A stretch of 64,000 bases of DNA, taken from Primula veris (lineage: Eukaryota; Streptophyta; Magnoliopsida; Ericales; Primulaceae). This document shows, piece after piece, positions 24,027 through 34,835 of the stretch (the first letter of the stretch is position 1; each line of letters opens with the position of its first letter). The stretch is from positions 22,876,126-22,940,125 of the forward strand of contig OY821747.1 in NCBI GenBank assembly GCA_963682055.1. Direction: 5' to 3'. The position numbers and the translations under genes are program-made. The notes under the pieces are model-generated. The model did not search any database. It was not told where the DNA came from and saw only the letters and a list, made by a program, of their open reading frames with translations.

Positions 24027-24599
24027 CATGTGATTGTGGTCACGATCTTATCTCTGTGGGGATTTAGACTAGAGATGTGGATGAAGGTCCCTGTGTAACT
24101 TAATAATGCTTGAATCAAGTAGTTCCTGACCACGGAACACGATCTAATTTAATGAGACGTTCACTATATGGATTAATATAATCCGAGCGGATGTGGTATA
24201 CCCGCCTAAGTGAGTATTTGATTAGCATGGGATACTTGAACAAGTATTATGCCCTTGCGTGTTTTATTACGCGATCCATTTTTGGATTTGCCTTCGAGAT
24301 GAAGGATCTTGGGAAGACACGGTAGTGACTCGGCCTGATGATCGAGTCCCGTAAAGATTGAATCTAAGTCCATGATTCAGACTACACCCAGAAGGTGTTA
24401 TGACATTGTAGTCATCATGACGCTAAGTCGTCAGATTCTCCCATGATCGTTCGATCACTAGACATTGATATAGACCCAGTCCGTCCCTGATGTGACGATG
24501 AAGAGATATTGAACCATGATGTTCATATCTAAGTACAATAAGCGCATTATTATACTTGGTCTAATGTGCTAGGACGAACATCTCGTTTGCTGTGAATGG

Positions 24600-24900
24600 T
24601 ATAGCTCGACACAGCATCGCGCTAACACGCTGCCATCGAAATGGCATAAAAGACATTTTCCCATTACCTTAAGGTAATTGTGGACTAGGGCTTGTCTTAT
24701 CCCATTTTGCGTCATCGAGTGTACCTACCCCCTTCGGTACTCGAATTAACGCAACCCTTTTTCGGTTATACCGATGCCGGTTACTTATCAGACCCGCATA
24801 AGGTATATTCCTAACATGGTATGTCTTTTCCATTAGGAATAAGGCGACATCTTGGAGGTCCTGGAATGACTCCAAGTGAATCACTCTGATCTATTCGTGC
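24600..24900 (+). pseudogene. copia RNase H remnant (copy B)
   Basis: The plus strand contains DAGYLSDPHK (24773-24802), the RNase H signature, with frameshifts around it. An open frame on the opposite strand (24669-24884) is an artefact. Confidence 0.65.
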
Positions 24901-25792
24901 TCTATGAGACGACTAGAGAGTGTATATGGCTTCGAGCTAGTATTAGTCATATTTGAATTACATATGTTCTGTCTCACGATCCAGATAAAACACTTGTCAT
25001 AGAAGACAACTTGTTGTTATTGATCAAGAGAGACATGACTACATTATGCTATTTAGCATTTCTCGCCGAAACTAATCTTCACAAATGAAGTTTAAGAGCA
25101 TCCAGTTGAATGCTCGTTCTATTCCACGTTAGATTTTCTTGCATCCAGTCGTATGTAAGTAAATGAGGCATCCAGTCGAATGCTCGTACTCTTTCTTGGA
25201 ATATGAAATCTTTGCACCCAGTCGTGTGCAAGTGAGGGGGAGCATCCAGGTGAATGCTTATTGCACTAATTACTACTTAGTCAAAATCTTCGCACCCTGT
25301 CGTGTGCAAGTGAGGGGGAGCATCCAGTCGCATGCTCGTGTACTCTTTTTGTCCTTAGACCAAGGTTTTTTCCCACTAGGTTTTCCTTGGCAAGGTTTTT
25401 AGCGAGACACGTTCCCATCATATCTCACTTAAGATTGCCGAAATTAGGAAGAGTATCCGGTTGTATACTTCTTACCACTGTGTACTATTTTGTCCTTCGA
25501 CTAGAGGTTTTTCCCACTGGGTTTACTCTAGCAAGGTTTTGATGAGGCACCTGTTTTGTGGTTGATTCTCTACTACTACCACTGTTGCACTCTTTTTCCT
25601 TCGATCAGAGATTTTTCCATTGGGTTTGCTCCGGCAAGGTTTTGATGAGGCACACTGTTTTGTGGTTAGTTAATTACATAGAATTTCGGCCTATATCATT
25701 CGGCTACACAGTTTCTCCTAGGTACCGGTTTTGTCCCACATTGGGTTTTCCGTCCCTAAGATTTTTATGTGTTTAGCATTGCGAATGAACTC

Positions 25793-25844
25793 GACTCAGA
25801 TCTACTGCATGAAGACGAAGAATTCAAGACGTCCAAAGGGGGAG
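25793..25844 (+). other. copia polyprotein C-terminus and purine tract (copy B)
   Basis: Encodes DSDLLHEDEEFKTSKGG and runs into the purine tract and the 3' LTR. Confidence 0.8.
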
Positions 25845-26061
25845 TATTGTAGGATATTATTGAACTATTGGGCTTGTACTTTATGGGCCCAAGTGGGCTT
25901 ATAACCCTACCCCTCTATCTATATAAAGAGGGTTAGGGGTCTTGTATTTCACATTGATTCATATACATTCTGATGAATAAAGATCTATTGTTGTCTCTCT
26001 CATATCTTTCTCTATATCTATACATATCTCTATATATATCTATAACGAGCTAATATGTCAC

Positions 26062-26067
<6 letters not shown>
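25845..26067 (+). repeat. 3' LTR of copia copy B
   Basis: 223 bp. The first dinucleotide is TA instead of TG, a point mutation. It is preceded by the purine tract tccaaagggggag. Confidence 0.88.
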
Positions 26068-26114
<47 letters not shown>

Positions 26115-26603
26115 ATATTTCTTGTTTTTTTTTGCATAAAAGAGTAAACACTATTAGACATTTATAGTAAAACTTAAATAAAAGAAAATGTTATAAGTAT
26201 TCACTAGAAAAAATAATATAAGTATATTATAACAATGTAAATAATTAAGTGTATATAACATTTTTAGTTTATTTGTCTATATAGTATATTTTAATATTTC
26301 GGTTTGAATCGGTACCATACCGAACTCACCAAACGAATAGTGAAACCGAACCGATTTTCAAATATCGGCTTGGTTGTATTGTACCGTAATATCGGTATAC
26401 CAAACTTTTGGTATCGACTTGATTGGTTCGGTTCAAAAAACGGTCGGTTGGTACAATTCGATGCAAAAAGGTCACCCTTAATAAATACTAAATCAATAAA
26501 TTAAAAAAATTTATTTAGTTCAATATACTAATGATAAAACTTGTTAGTCTAGTATAATAAATCGAAAATGCATGATAGTTTAATATACGAAAATTAATTA
26601 TCT

Positions 26604-26994
26604 ACGAAGGTAAAAAAAAAAATGATCGAGGAAACCAACATGAAATGATGGGTATTAATTTCCATATGCATGTGCACGTCCTTTAAAGTCATCTTCACTC
26701 AAACACCATTGATTTCCATTTCTTATTGAACTAGGTTATCTAGGTTAGCAGACAAAACCCTCAAAGAAGTAACTTCGAGCACTAGAAGGGATTTATTAAA
26801 ACTAAAATAACAGCTTTCATTTTAGGGAAGCTCAATAATATTAATATTACCATTTCATTAAATTAATGTAAAAGATATAGTGGACTTCAAACGGCATTTT
26901 TTTTTTACTTCTATATATAGGTTGTTTTCTACAATAACTTATTCATACTTCTCAAAAATACTTGGCTTTTAATTAATTTATTTTCTCATACACA
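26604..26994 (+). promoter_or_regulatory. Promoter region of GASA-like gene 2
   Basis: 26604-26860 is conserved in all three GASA units, with the phrases gaggaaaccaa and ctaggttagcagacaaaacc. A TATA box (ctatatatag, 26911-26920) lies 75 bases before the ATG. The same box and spacing occur in front of copy 3. Anything further upstream has been displaced by the inserted elements that end at 26603. Confidence 0.7.
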
Positions 26995-28110
26995 ATGTCA
27001 ATGAAGCTCATGTTTTTGGCTCTTGCTTTCGTCCTTGTGATGGTTACTAGGGTAAGTGACTAACCGTAATTTCCAATACCTAACCACATTACAAGTTTAC
27101 AACTACTATTTACCCTTATCATTTCTATTTAATCATCATTTTTCGGAAAGCATTTTTGATAAACTTGATTTTATTTTGTAGGTTTCTTCTATGACACCTC
27201 CTCCTCCAACGATGGAACCTCCTCCTCCAACAACGGCACCTCCTCCTATGACTATGCCAAAGGCACATATTCTTAAAGGTATGTGAAAAATGTCTAGGAT
27301 CGTTTTATATTTGTTGCTTAAGTAGCTTTCTTTTTTCTTAGTTAAAGAATAATGATCATGACTTCGTACTACAACCATTATAGTACTAAGTTATGAGAGA
27401 ATTAATTTGTACTGGTAAACTCCATAGGGTTAGTTTTGATTGACCATAAATAGAGACAAATAAGCTATTATTAGACAAACAGTCTCAAGCTTTTCAATCA
27501 AATTTTTCGAAAAGTTTCAGTAATGACGTTTATAGTTCTAAATTGTTGGTCCATGAATACAAACAAATAAGGTATGGAAAGGAAGTTATATTTCACAATG
27601 AGAAACATGTGATCAAGTGCTTCTTCTTTTTTTCTAACTCGACGACGCGTGAATCATTTTGTAAGATAAAATAAAAACCTACTATACAAGAAATCAAATT
27701 TCTTATATTACGAGACTAATTAATAAATTTCACTAAACATGTAATTAATTTCATGTCTAAAACATTCATTCGAGGTCTATCAAATATATAAAGCAACAAA
27801 AGAGCCATCTTTTATGTTTTTATGTATTTGGCGTTCCCATCTTGCTTAATAGCTATCTCTAAACCACAATGTGATATAATATGTGCATTTTTTTTTTTGA
27901 TAATTAATATGTGATATAATATGTGCAGCTTGTGCTACGGGTTGTGTGACTTATTGCGCAGCTAAACCAGGCATCAAAAGCAAAAGATCTTGCCAGAAGA
28001 TTTGCTCATTGTGTTGCGATAAGTGTAAATGTATCCCAACCATCGGGTTAACTAAGTGTGGAAGTTGGGATAAGATTATGTATCACGGTGTTCAAGTCAT
28101 GTGCCCATAA
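26995..28110 (+). CDS. GASA/snakin-like cysteine-rich secreted peptide, copy 2
   Basis: Three exons: 26995-27051, 27182-27278 and 27929-28110, all with GT-AG introns; spliced length 336 bp, 111 residues. Residues 1-19 and a few more form a hydrophobic signal peptide (MKLMFLALAFVLVMVTR). Residues 20-50 are rich in proline and threonine (TPPPPT, PPPPTTAPPP). The third exon is a C-terminal GASA-type domain with ACATGCVTYC, SCQKICSLCCDKCKC and a final CP. Family members are secreted peptides, often hormone-regulated, with roles in growth, redox or antimicrobial defence. The layout with a proline-rich linker resembles GASA14. It is unusual in having 11 rather than 12 domain cysteines: the position of the second cysteine in the usual KCGSCY motif is tryptophan (KCGSW). 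It also has a longer loop after the third cysteine. The frame is intact and looks functional. Confidence 0.85.
27869..27927. repeat. 19-bp target duplication around a 21-bp poly-T insert
   Basis: Copies at 27869-27887 and 27909-27927 are identical (atgtgatataatatgtgca). Between them lies a 21-bp insert of eleven T followed by gataattaat. This looks like the 3' tail of an extremely 5'-truncated LINE or SINE inserted on the minus strand. The insert falls at the intron 2 acceptor, and the second copy preserves the working gtgcag site. Confidence 0.7.
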
Positions 28111-28945
28111 TTTATTTTCTTAATAGGAAAATACATGAAATAAATTTCCTTTGTTGAACTAGTTGTTCATCTTTTTTGTCGTTTGTCGCTTCAGTTAGTT
28201 TTCGGTGTTCTTTAGTTTCGTTGGTTTTCTGTTTTGTTGGTCAATTTGATTACTTGTAATGAATAAATTTGGTTCTTCAAACCAATTTTCTTAAGTACTA
28301 GGTGCTGTTTAAGGGAAATTTGTAATGTTGCTCCTTTGGTTCTTATCTGAAGCTTGATTATCACATTACAACTGTAACTTTCTTGGTATATTTCATGAAC
28401 TGAAAGTTTTTGGTAAGATGTTTTGTTATATTTAAATTCCATGGGGATTAAAGGTGCGAAATTCTATTGTGGAAAAATGTAAAAGAACAAAATGAAACAT
28501 GGAATCAAGAACTAAAACAACATTTATAATCGTACTTTTTAACTGTTGATTTTTTCAATTTAATTTTACTCTGAGAATATTTGGTAGATCAACTTGAGAG
28601 CTGATCATTCAGTGAGTCATTTGTCTTATATTTGTGAAGAGTTAAAGGTTTAAGTTTTTTAATAAAAACTACAATACACATTTCACATACCCGAACTCCT
28701 CACTTGGTGTTACTGTAATTTAACCAAATTGTTAATATTGTAATTTAGGCTAAAGGTTATAAAAACTAAATTATTAGTACATCAGAAATAGAAACTATAG
28801 TCAAGTAAAAAAATATTTAAACTAGATTATTGGCCTTGACTTATGAGACCATTTAAAGTTCACGTTACGCAATTCATAGTATTTGCAAATATTAACGCAA
28901 CTTCGTATTCACAAACCAGATCACGTTATTGATGAATAAATATTC
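28111..28945. other. 3' UTR and downstream flank of GASA copy 2
   Basis: 28111-28330 matches the 3' regions of copies 1 and 3. 28735-28945 matches 16420-16640. No separate gene was seen. Confidence 0.55.
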
Positions 28946-29050
28946 AATCGATACTATAATATTGTGATTTTCGTAATTGGTGCCTGCAATTGACTCAAAA
29001 TTGATAGCACATTAATGATTTAAGGTCAAACATATATCTATGTGCAAGAC
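28946..29050 (+). repeat. GASA unit 3, far upstream segment
   Basis: Matches 17648-17745 (atattgtgattttcgtaattggtg, aaattgatagc), so the third tandem unit starts here. Its continuation is interrupted by the elements between about 29.8 and 42.26 kb. Confidence 0.55.
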
Positions 29051-29799
29051 CATCAGGTACGAAACAACATTTATAAATATAAAAAAGTATGAATTTTTCA
29101 ATTTTTGACCATCTAATACGTTAAAAAGATAATTTAATACCACTTATTTTAAAAATAATTATTTGACACCCCCACAGTCCTATCAAACTTACCAAATTCC
29201 TCACAAAGGATGCTACGTACTCCATCGCCTAAGCTGTTTGCATAGTACGTATGATTGTTACAGACGTTGACCGCAATAGTAGACTGATGTTAATATTGGT
29301 GGGCCATGGTTACATACAGAATTTTATCCTTGGAAAAAAATAGGTTTAATATTCACAACTATCGGTTATTAACAAAATAGATACCAAACTACTGACATTA
29401 ACAATTGAGCTACTGAACTATATTTTTTTTTCTTAAACCGGAGACCTCCGTCAATTTAATTAAATGAAAATTAAGTTTAAATTTCATTTCAGTCTCAAAT
29501 TTTATAAACCATATGAATTTAACCCGAAAAATTTATAAATTTAAATTTTTAACAAACCTATAAACAAATAGTTACATATAAATACTCATACATATACATA
29601 AAATACAAAAAATACACAATTTATATATCTATTTATATAACGTTTTATAAAAAAAAAATAACATTTTTTAAAAAACTACTTTTCTTTAAAAAAAATAACT
29701 TTATTTTACAAAAATAACTTCTTTTTTTGAACGGTAGTCAAAACAGTTTTTGTTTTTTCACTGTTTTTTTATAGTAAGCACTATAAAATAATGTTTGAT

Positions 29800-29971
29800 T
29801 TAGTGAGAATCAAAATCTGTCACAAGCCTGTCGCAAATTGACTAAACTGTCACAAAGCCAACACAAATTGACTAAACTGTCACAAATCCGTCACAAAAAC
29901 CGTCGTTAATAAGCTCGTAACAAAAAATAGCGTCACTAATCCCGTCGCTATTTGAGTATTTTTTTGTAGTG
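29800..29971. mobile_element. CACTA (En/Spm) element terminus, solitary end
   Basis: The minus strand from 29971 starts CACTACAAAAAAATA, followed by repeated short motifs of the type GTGACGG, GCGACGG and GTGACAGTTTAGTCAATTT. These are the subterminal repeats typical of CACTA elements. No matching left end was found upstream in the window, so this is a remnant. Confidence 0.6.
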
Positions 29972-30013
29972 AAGTTTTTATTGGGTGAATAAAAAAAATA
30001 GTGAGCCATACCT

Positions 30014-30022
30014 ATACAGAAG
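30014..30022. repeat. 9-bp target duplication of Mutator-like element (left)
   Basis: atacagaag, repeated exactly at 38743-38751 on the other side of the element. A 9-bp duplication is typical of the Mutator superfamily. Confidence 0.9.
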
Positions 30023-30145
30023 GAGGTGCACTTATTGTACTACATAATTTCTGAAAAAACGCTGAAACCGTAGATTAAATCTACGGTCTACAGTCATTGA
30101 CTGTAAACCGTAGATTTAATCTACGGTCTCTGTGTTTTCACAGAT
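30023..30145. repeat. Left terminal inverted repeat of MULE
   Basis: Matches the reverse complement of 38620-38742 with roughly ten mismatches in the outer 65 bases, then a shared palindrome pair (30067-30132). Confidence 0.88.
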
Positions 30146-30836
30146 TTTTTGAAATTAAAAATTAAAATTAAAATTCTAATAATTAAAATTAAAATACTGA
30201 ATATTTTTTTCAAATTAAACATGATTTTTTTTTACATAAAAATGCCTTATGTTTAAAATTTGATATTTTTTTCAAGTGTATAATTTGATATTTTTTTCAA
30301 GTGTATAAGTTGATTTTTTTCAAGTGTATAAGTTGATATTTTTTTCAAATAAGACATTTTGTTTTTTTCAAATTTAAAAACAAAATGACTTATTTTAAAA
30401 ATTTTACATAAAATAAATTACGAATATTCTAACAATCTGTAAAAATAAACACAAAATTTACACAAATTTACACAAAAAAAGTTGATTTGATAAATTTTAT
30501 GTTTTTGGTTCATGTTATATTTTTGTCAAGTGTATAAGTTGATATTTATTGAATCATTAACTAAATCGTCAATTTTTGTGAAGTTTTTTTGGTTTGTATT
30601 TAACACTTGTATAACGCAATATGCAAACATGAATATCAACTTATAAATTTCATAAAACAAATTTATTAAACAAAATTTACAACAAAATTTACAACAAAAT
30701 TAAACAAAATTTACAACAAAATTTCATAGAACTAAATTTCATAAAACAAATTTATTAAACATTTGTTTACATCATATAAATTTACAACAAATTGGAAAAA
30801 ATAGTAATTTACATAAAATTAAAAATAAAAAACCGA

Positions 30837-33533
30837 TTATGGACTTAGGTCTATAGGTTCTTCATTTGCTTTTTTCTTTCCCGATTGCTTTTCCAGCGCC
30901 ATATATAATTTGAAATTTGGTCGAAAAAGTTCCTTCCATGGCGCAGCTGCCTCAGTGCGTGTTTGTTCCCACCGTGCTATAATTCCTGGCATTGGGAAGA
31001 TCCCTTCTTTAGGAATAACCTGAGCATAGTGACAACTGTTGACGAACACCATTACAGTCGGGATGTAATATGTCGTTCCCTGAGGCGGACCAGTATAAAG
31101 AGGTAAAAAAGTAGAGTTCCACACGTTTACCTCTCCATTTTGATTTTCCCATAAGGACAACAATACAATTGGCATATTGTAATGAGAAGCAATTAAAAAA
31201 CCATACGACGGAAATCTCATCCATTTCTCAGAAGGTGCGGGATTTGTAGCATGATAAAAATTTAAACTTGATAAAATGTAATCATACCGGTAAGCTTCAA
31301 AGTCAAGATTCTCAAACAGCTCATAATAAACACCTTTCATTTGCTGCAGCTCTTGAAACAATTCACATCTTACCGCGTACCAATCATCTTCCCCATGCTG
31401 TTTACCCGTCGCATTTGCAACTACCCGGAACCCACAGTTACCATCCCCACGCACATCATAAACCGTTTCGATGTAACTATGTAACATGAACCATATTTGG
31501 TCACTGTACAGGAAGGTTGGCCTATTGGGGGTGGGTTTAGGGTTCTGGTTTCGCGGCCTCCTAGTTGGGTTTACCCTTACCTCCGGTGTTTCATCCGCCT
31601 TGCCTTTACCCTTGTCCCTACTAGCACCAGCACTCTGTTCCTCCACATACTCCCATCCCGACTTATCCCTCTTACTAGATTTGTCGCCTTTTCTAGGTCT
31701 CCCCCTATTTGCTCTCACTTCGGGGTCACTGACGGATGTTCTGACTGGTACGGTTATCTCTCGGAGTTGTGTTTTCATACGCCGTTTTTCAACATTCGTT
31801 TTGCTAGCATAAACACTTTTAAACTCTTCTAGATCACCCTCTACCCCATAATCATCGGTGTTCCCATTATCATCAATTACGTCTAATTTTTTCCAGAATG
31901 GATGAATATATTCTAGAGGAAGAGGCTTCCCGAATAAAATATGTTCACTCATAATATGATGACAAGGTAAACCGTGAGACAATTTAAAACCGCAAGAACA
32001 ATTCTCATCAGCCTGGCCACTACATTTTTTGTGTTCTTGGAATAATAAATCAAAGGCATAGTGTGTGATATACGACCTAAGATTTATAAATAGAGGCGTT
32101 TTTTCAGAATGTGGAAAATAAGACTTGCATTTATCCAACTTCGTCTTAATATCCTCAAACTGTTTTTCTAGAATTCTATTCACCTCTACCCAAACAGTTT
32201 CAAGCGTGCCAGTATTAGTGGAAAGGGATCTTTTCAGCTTAGCATGTTGTTGTTCGGCTCGATTGCTAGTTCTGTTACCTAGATGTGTTGTGTGGTTGGT
32301 ATAGCATGCAACAAACTTTTCAGCATAATCATTTAAAAGCTTGTCTACATACTTAATCACAGCAGGGTACGATTTGTAAGAGGTATTGAAATTAGTTCGG
32401 TTATAATTGTACTCCTCTATCGACTCAGAATCAACCAATAAACCCCAATCATCTAGAAACGTTTGCCACTCCTCGTCAGGGATCTTTTTACGGCAGTTTT
32501 TCAAAACATTTTTTGCAATATGAAAAGTGCACAAAATATGATGAGAATCGGGAAAAACAACGGATAAAGCATTTGATAAGGCCATTTCCCTGTCGGTTAC
32601 AAACACCCTAGGTAGTATACACCCCTCCAATGTAACTTTAAATTTTTCCAATGCCCATATATAACTTTCTTGTGTCTCATCACTCATGAAAACAAAACCT
32701 AAACAATATGTTTGGTTCGTTGATGTCATTCCTACGACTTCTAGAAATGACATATTAAAACGGTTTGTCCTATATGTACAATCCATTAACAAGACATCAG
32801 GAAAAGCTTTGAACATCCTTATAGAATCGGGGTGTGCAAAAAACAAGTTCTCAAGGCAATGGGTTGATGGGTTCATATTATAGTAGAATGTGTAGCGATG
32901 TCTATCCAACAAATTAAAAAGTTCCTATGTCGGGTTTCTACCATCTCGTTCTTTAAATTTCAGTCCGGCCAAAAAATTATGTATCGTTTTAGTGTTTGAT
33001 ACATTGTCAGGATTTCGATTTTTAATGGCCTCTAATATTGCACCAACTTTAAAACTACTTTGCCTTAAAGTTTTAACAATTTCTTTTTCATCTTGGGTTA
33101 AACGAGCACGTCGTGCTTGACCTTGGAGGTAAGTTGGAGGTGGGTGGTTATGTTGTCCATTTTCTACGTGACACATCCATTCACCATTAACTACGTAACC
33201 TTTAATGAAAAATGGACAGTCTTTTTTCTTTGTACCTGATTTTACGGAAGATGGTTTCTTTTTTTCGTAAACCCCCGATTTATCACACACAATATCAACA
33301 TACGGTGTTCTGCTCCCATCACCCCCTCCAGACCTACGAATCGTAAGGATGAAACCCCAATTTCCAGCCACATCAGCAAGATCAGCAAGCATTTCATCCC
33401 TTGTTTTCCAAGTCAATTCATCAACTTCAAAGTGCTCCGAATAATCAGTTAGCTCATCGTTTGAGCCACTGGATGAATTCGCATTGTTGTTGTTATTCCA
33501 TTGGTTGTTGTCATAACCATAGTTGTAATTCAT
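30837..33533 (-). pseudogene. MULE transposase fused to OTU-like protease, one in-frame TAG
   Basis: One frame of 899 codons from ATG at 33533 to the stop at 30837, interrupted by a single TAG at codon 203 (32925-32927). Residues 40-135 are a FAR1-like DNA-binding region with a zinc cluster (C83, C106, H128, H130). After the stop, the MULE transposase domain shows candidate catalytic D251 (LLMDCTYRTN), D314 (VFVTDREM) and E427 (NRAEQQH). A SWIM zinc finger follows (CSCGF..GLPCHH, about 512-526). An AT-hook-like RGRPRK is near 610. From about 688 an OTU-type cysteine protease domain has the catalytic-type motif GDGNCGF (C700) and NSCHYAQV (H835). No ATG lies close after the TAG. Context FNLLDRHRY suggests the TAG was a glutamine CAG codon, a C-to-T change. 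Everything else is open, so the decay is slight; readthrough cannot be excluded. Confidence 0.85.
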
Positions 33534-33650
33534 TTTCGAAAAGTGTTTGTTTGTATATTTTATTGGGGAGAAATGAGGATTTTTTTAGAGATTTCCGAAA
33601 TGTGTTTGTGTTTGATTTTATGGTTTGTTAGAATTGGCAAAATTGAGTCA

Positions 33651-33660
33651 TATTTATAGG
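33651..33660 (-). promoter_or_regulatory. TATA box of MULE transposase gene
   Basis: Minus strand CCTATAAATA, about 120 bases upstream of the ATG at 33533. It lies just inside the palindrome-bearing repeats at 33666-34060. Confidence 0.6.
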
Positions 33661-33665
33661 GTAAG

Positions 33666-34260
33666 TTTACACTATAAACCGTAGATTACTTTTACGGTTT
33701 GTAGTGAATTTTTGGTGTAGTCATTTCGAAACTTTAATAATGCATTGAGTAGTCATTTTCGGATAGGGTTGTCAAATCATAATAATTCAAAAGTGATAAG
33801 GTGTTGTCGGAATTATTTTGATAGATATGGTATCCAATGTAATTTACACTACAAACCGTATATTACTTTTACGGGTTGTAGTGTTTTTTTTGGAGTAGTC
33901 ATTTCGAAACTTTAATAATGCATTGAGTAGTCATTTTCGGATAGGGTTGTCAAGTCATAATAATTCAAAAGTGATAATGTGTTGTCGGAATTATTTTGAT
34001 AGATATGGTATCCAATGTAATTTACACTACAAACCGTATATTACTTTTACGGTTTGTAGTTTATTTTTTTTTTACGTTATTAATGGTGATTCCGTGTAAA
34101 AAGTACATTCGTAAAACGTCGCTGCTCAAATCAGGGATACAAACCGTACATTACTTTTACGGTTTGCACATAAAACAAGCAAACCGTACATTTAATGTAC
34201 GGTTTGTATGAAATTTGTACAAACCGTACATTAAATGTACGGTTTGTATGTATATTTCAG
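33666..34260. repeat. 177-bp tandem repeats and palindromes between the MULE genes
   Basis: Units start at 33666, 33843 and 34021 (third one short), each beginning tttacacta(t/c)aaacc. Every unit contains an imperfect palindrome aaaccgta(g/t)attacttttacggtt. From 34139 to 34250 come further palindromes of the form aaaccgtacatt..aatgtacggttt. These resemble the palindromes of the element ends. Confidence 0.85.
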
Positions 34261-34270
34261 AATATTTAGT

Positions 34271-34620
34271 TTTTAGGGGTTTAGGGTTTAGGGTTTAGGG
34301 TTTAGGGGTCAGGGTTTGTAAATTAGGGTTTAGGGTTTAGGGTTTATGCTTTGTAATTTAGGGTTTAGGGTTTAGGGGTTAGGGTTTGTAAATTAGGGTT
34401 TAGGGTTTAGGGTTTAGAATTCAGGGTTTAGGGTTTAGGGTTTACGGTTTGTAATTTAGGGTTTAGGGTTTAGGGGTTATGGTTTGTAATTTAGGGTTTA
34501 GGGTTTAGGGTTTACGGTTTGTAATTTAGGGTTTAGGGTTTAGGGGTTATGGTTTGTAATTTATGGTTTAGGGTTTAGGGTTTATGGTTTAGGGTTTAGG
34601 GTTTAGGGTTTAGGGTTTGT
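34271..34620. repeat. Interstitial telomere-like repeat (TTTAGGG)n
   Basis: About 350 bp of TTTAGGG units and variants. They form higher-order blocks such as gtaatttagggtttaggg followed by tttaggggttatgg. It lies downstream of the PMD gene and inside the MULE, so it is not a chromosome end. Confidence 0.9.
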
Positions 34621-34835
34621 AAAAACTCAATATTGGTCCTATCAATTAAAATACAGAATATTTTTTACCCTAAAACATACAAATCAAACATACGAATCAA
34701 ATTAAACTTACGAAATTATAACGTACAAATCAAACATAGAAATCAAATTAAACCTACGAATTTATAATATTCCAACCCTAGCTAAGAATAAAACTGACAA
34801 ATCAAACATAGAAATCAAATACAAAAACAGTGCAT

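Larger units (their letters stand above)
19784..26067 (+). mobile_element. Non-autonomous Ty1/copia element (copy B)
   Basis: Same family as copies A and C, here on the plus strand, 6,284 bp. Both LTRs are 223 bp. It is inserted in an AT microsatellite, and atata is consistent with the duplication on both sides (19779-19783, 26068-26072). About ten LTR differences by eye make it older than copy A. In order: leader, gag remnant, integrase, hinge, reverse transcriptase, RNase H, C-terminus, purine tract, 3' LTR. Relative to copies A and C it lacks about 0.85 kb upstream of the integrase C-terminal block (junction near 22720). Confidence 0.88.
19531..26480. mobile_element. Foldback element rich in GGTTCGGT motifs, split by copia B
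   Basis: Left arm 19531-19690 and right arm 26287-26480 both carry cggttcggt/accgaac and taccaaac phrases in opposite orientation. The outer ends read aagggtg and caccctt. This resembles the many plant hAT-type non-autonomous elements with such motifs. Copia copy B (19784-26067) sits in the loop. Confidence 0.5.
18411..26603. mobile_element. Element with long imperfect terminal inverted repeats
   Basis: 18411-18540 (starting agataattaattttt) is an imperfect inverted copy of 26490-26603 (ending aaaattaattatct). Shared phrases include ttttcgattta and aacttgttag. To the right, at 26604, upstream sequence of GASA unit 2 resumes (ggtaaaaaa..atgatcgaggaaacc). The superfamily is unknown. The interior carries no transposase and is filled by later insertions. 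The target duplication is not clear. Confidence 0.5.

Noticed and set aside
31486..31832. Two overlapping open frames of about 110 codons on the plus strand
   Set aside because: Both are antisense shadows of the transposase-OTU frame in its proline/arginine-rich linker.
34271..34620. Chromosome end (true telomere)
   Set aside because: The array is short, contains many variants, and is flanked on both sides by the same transposon with intact ends.
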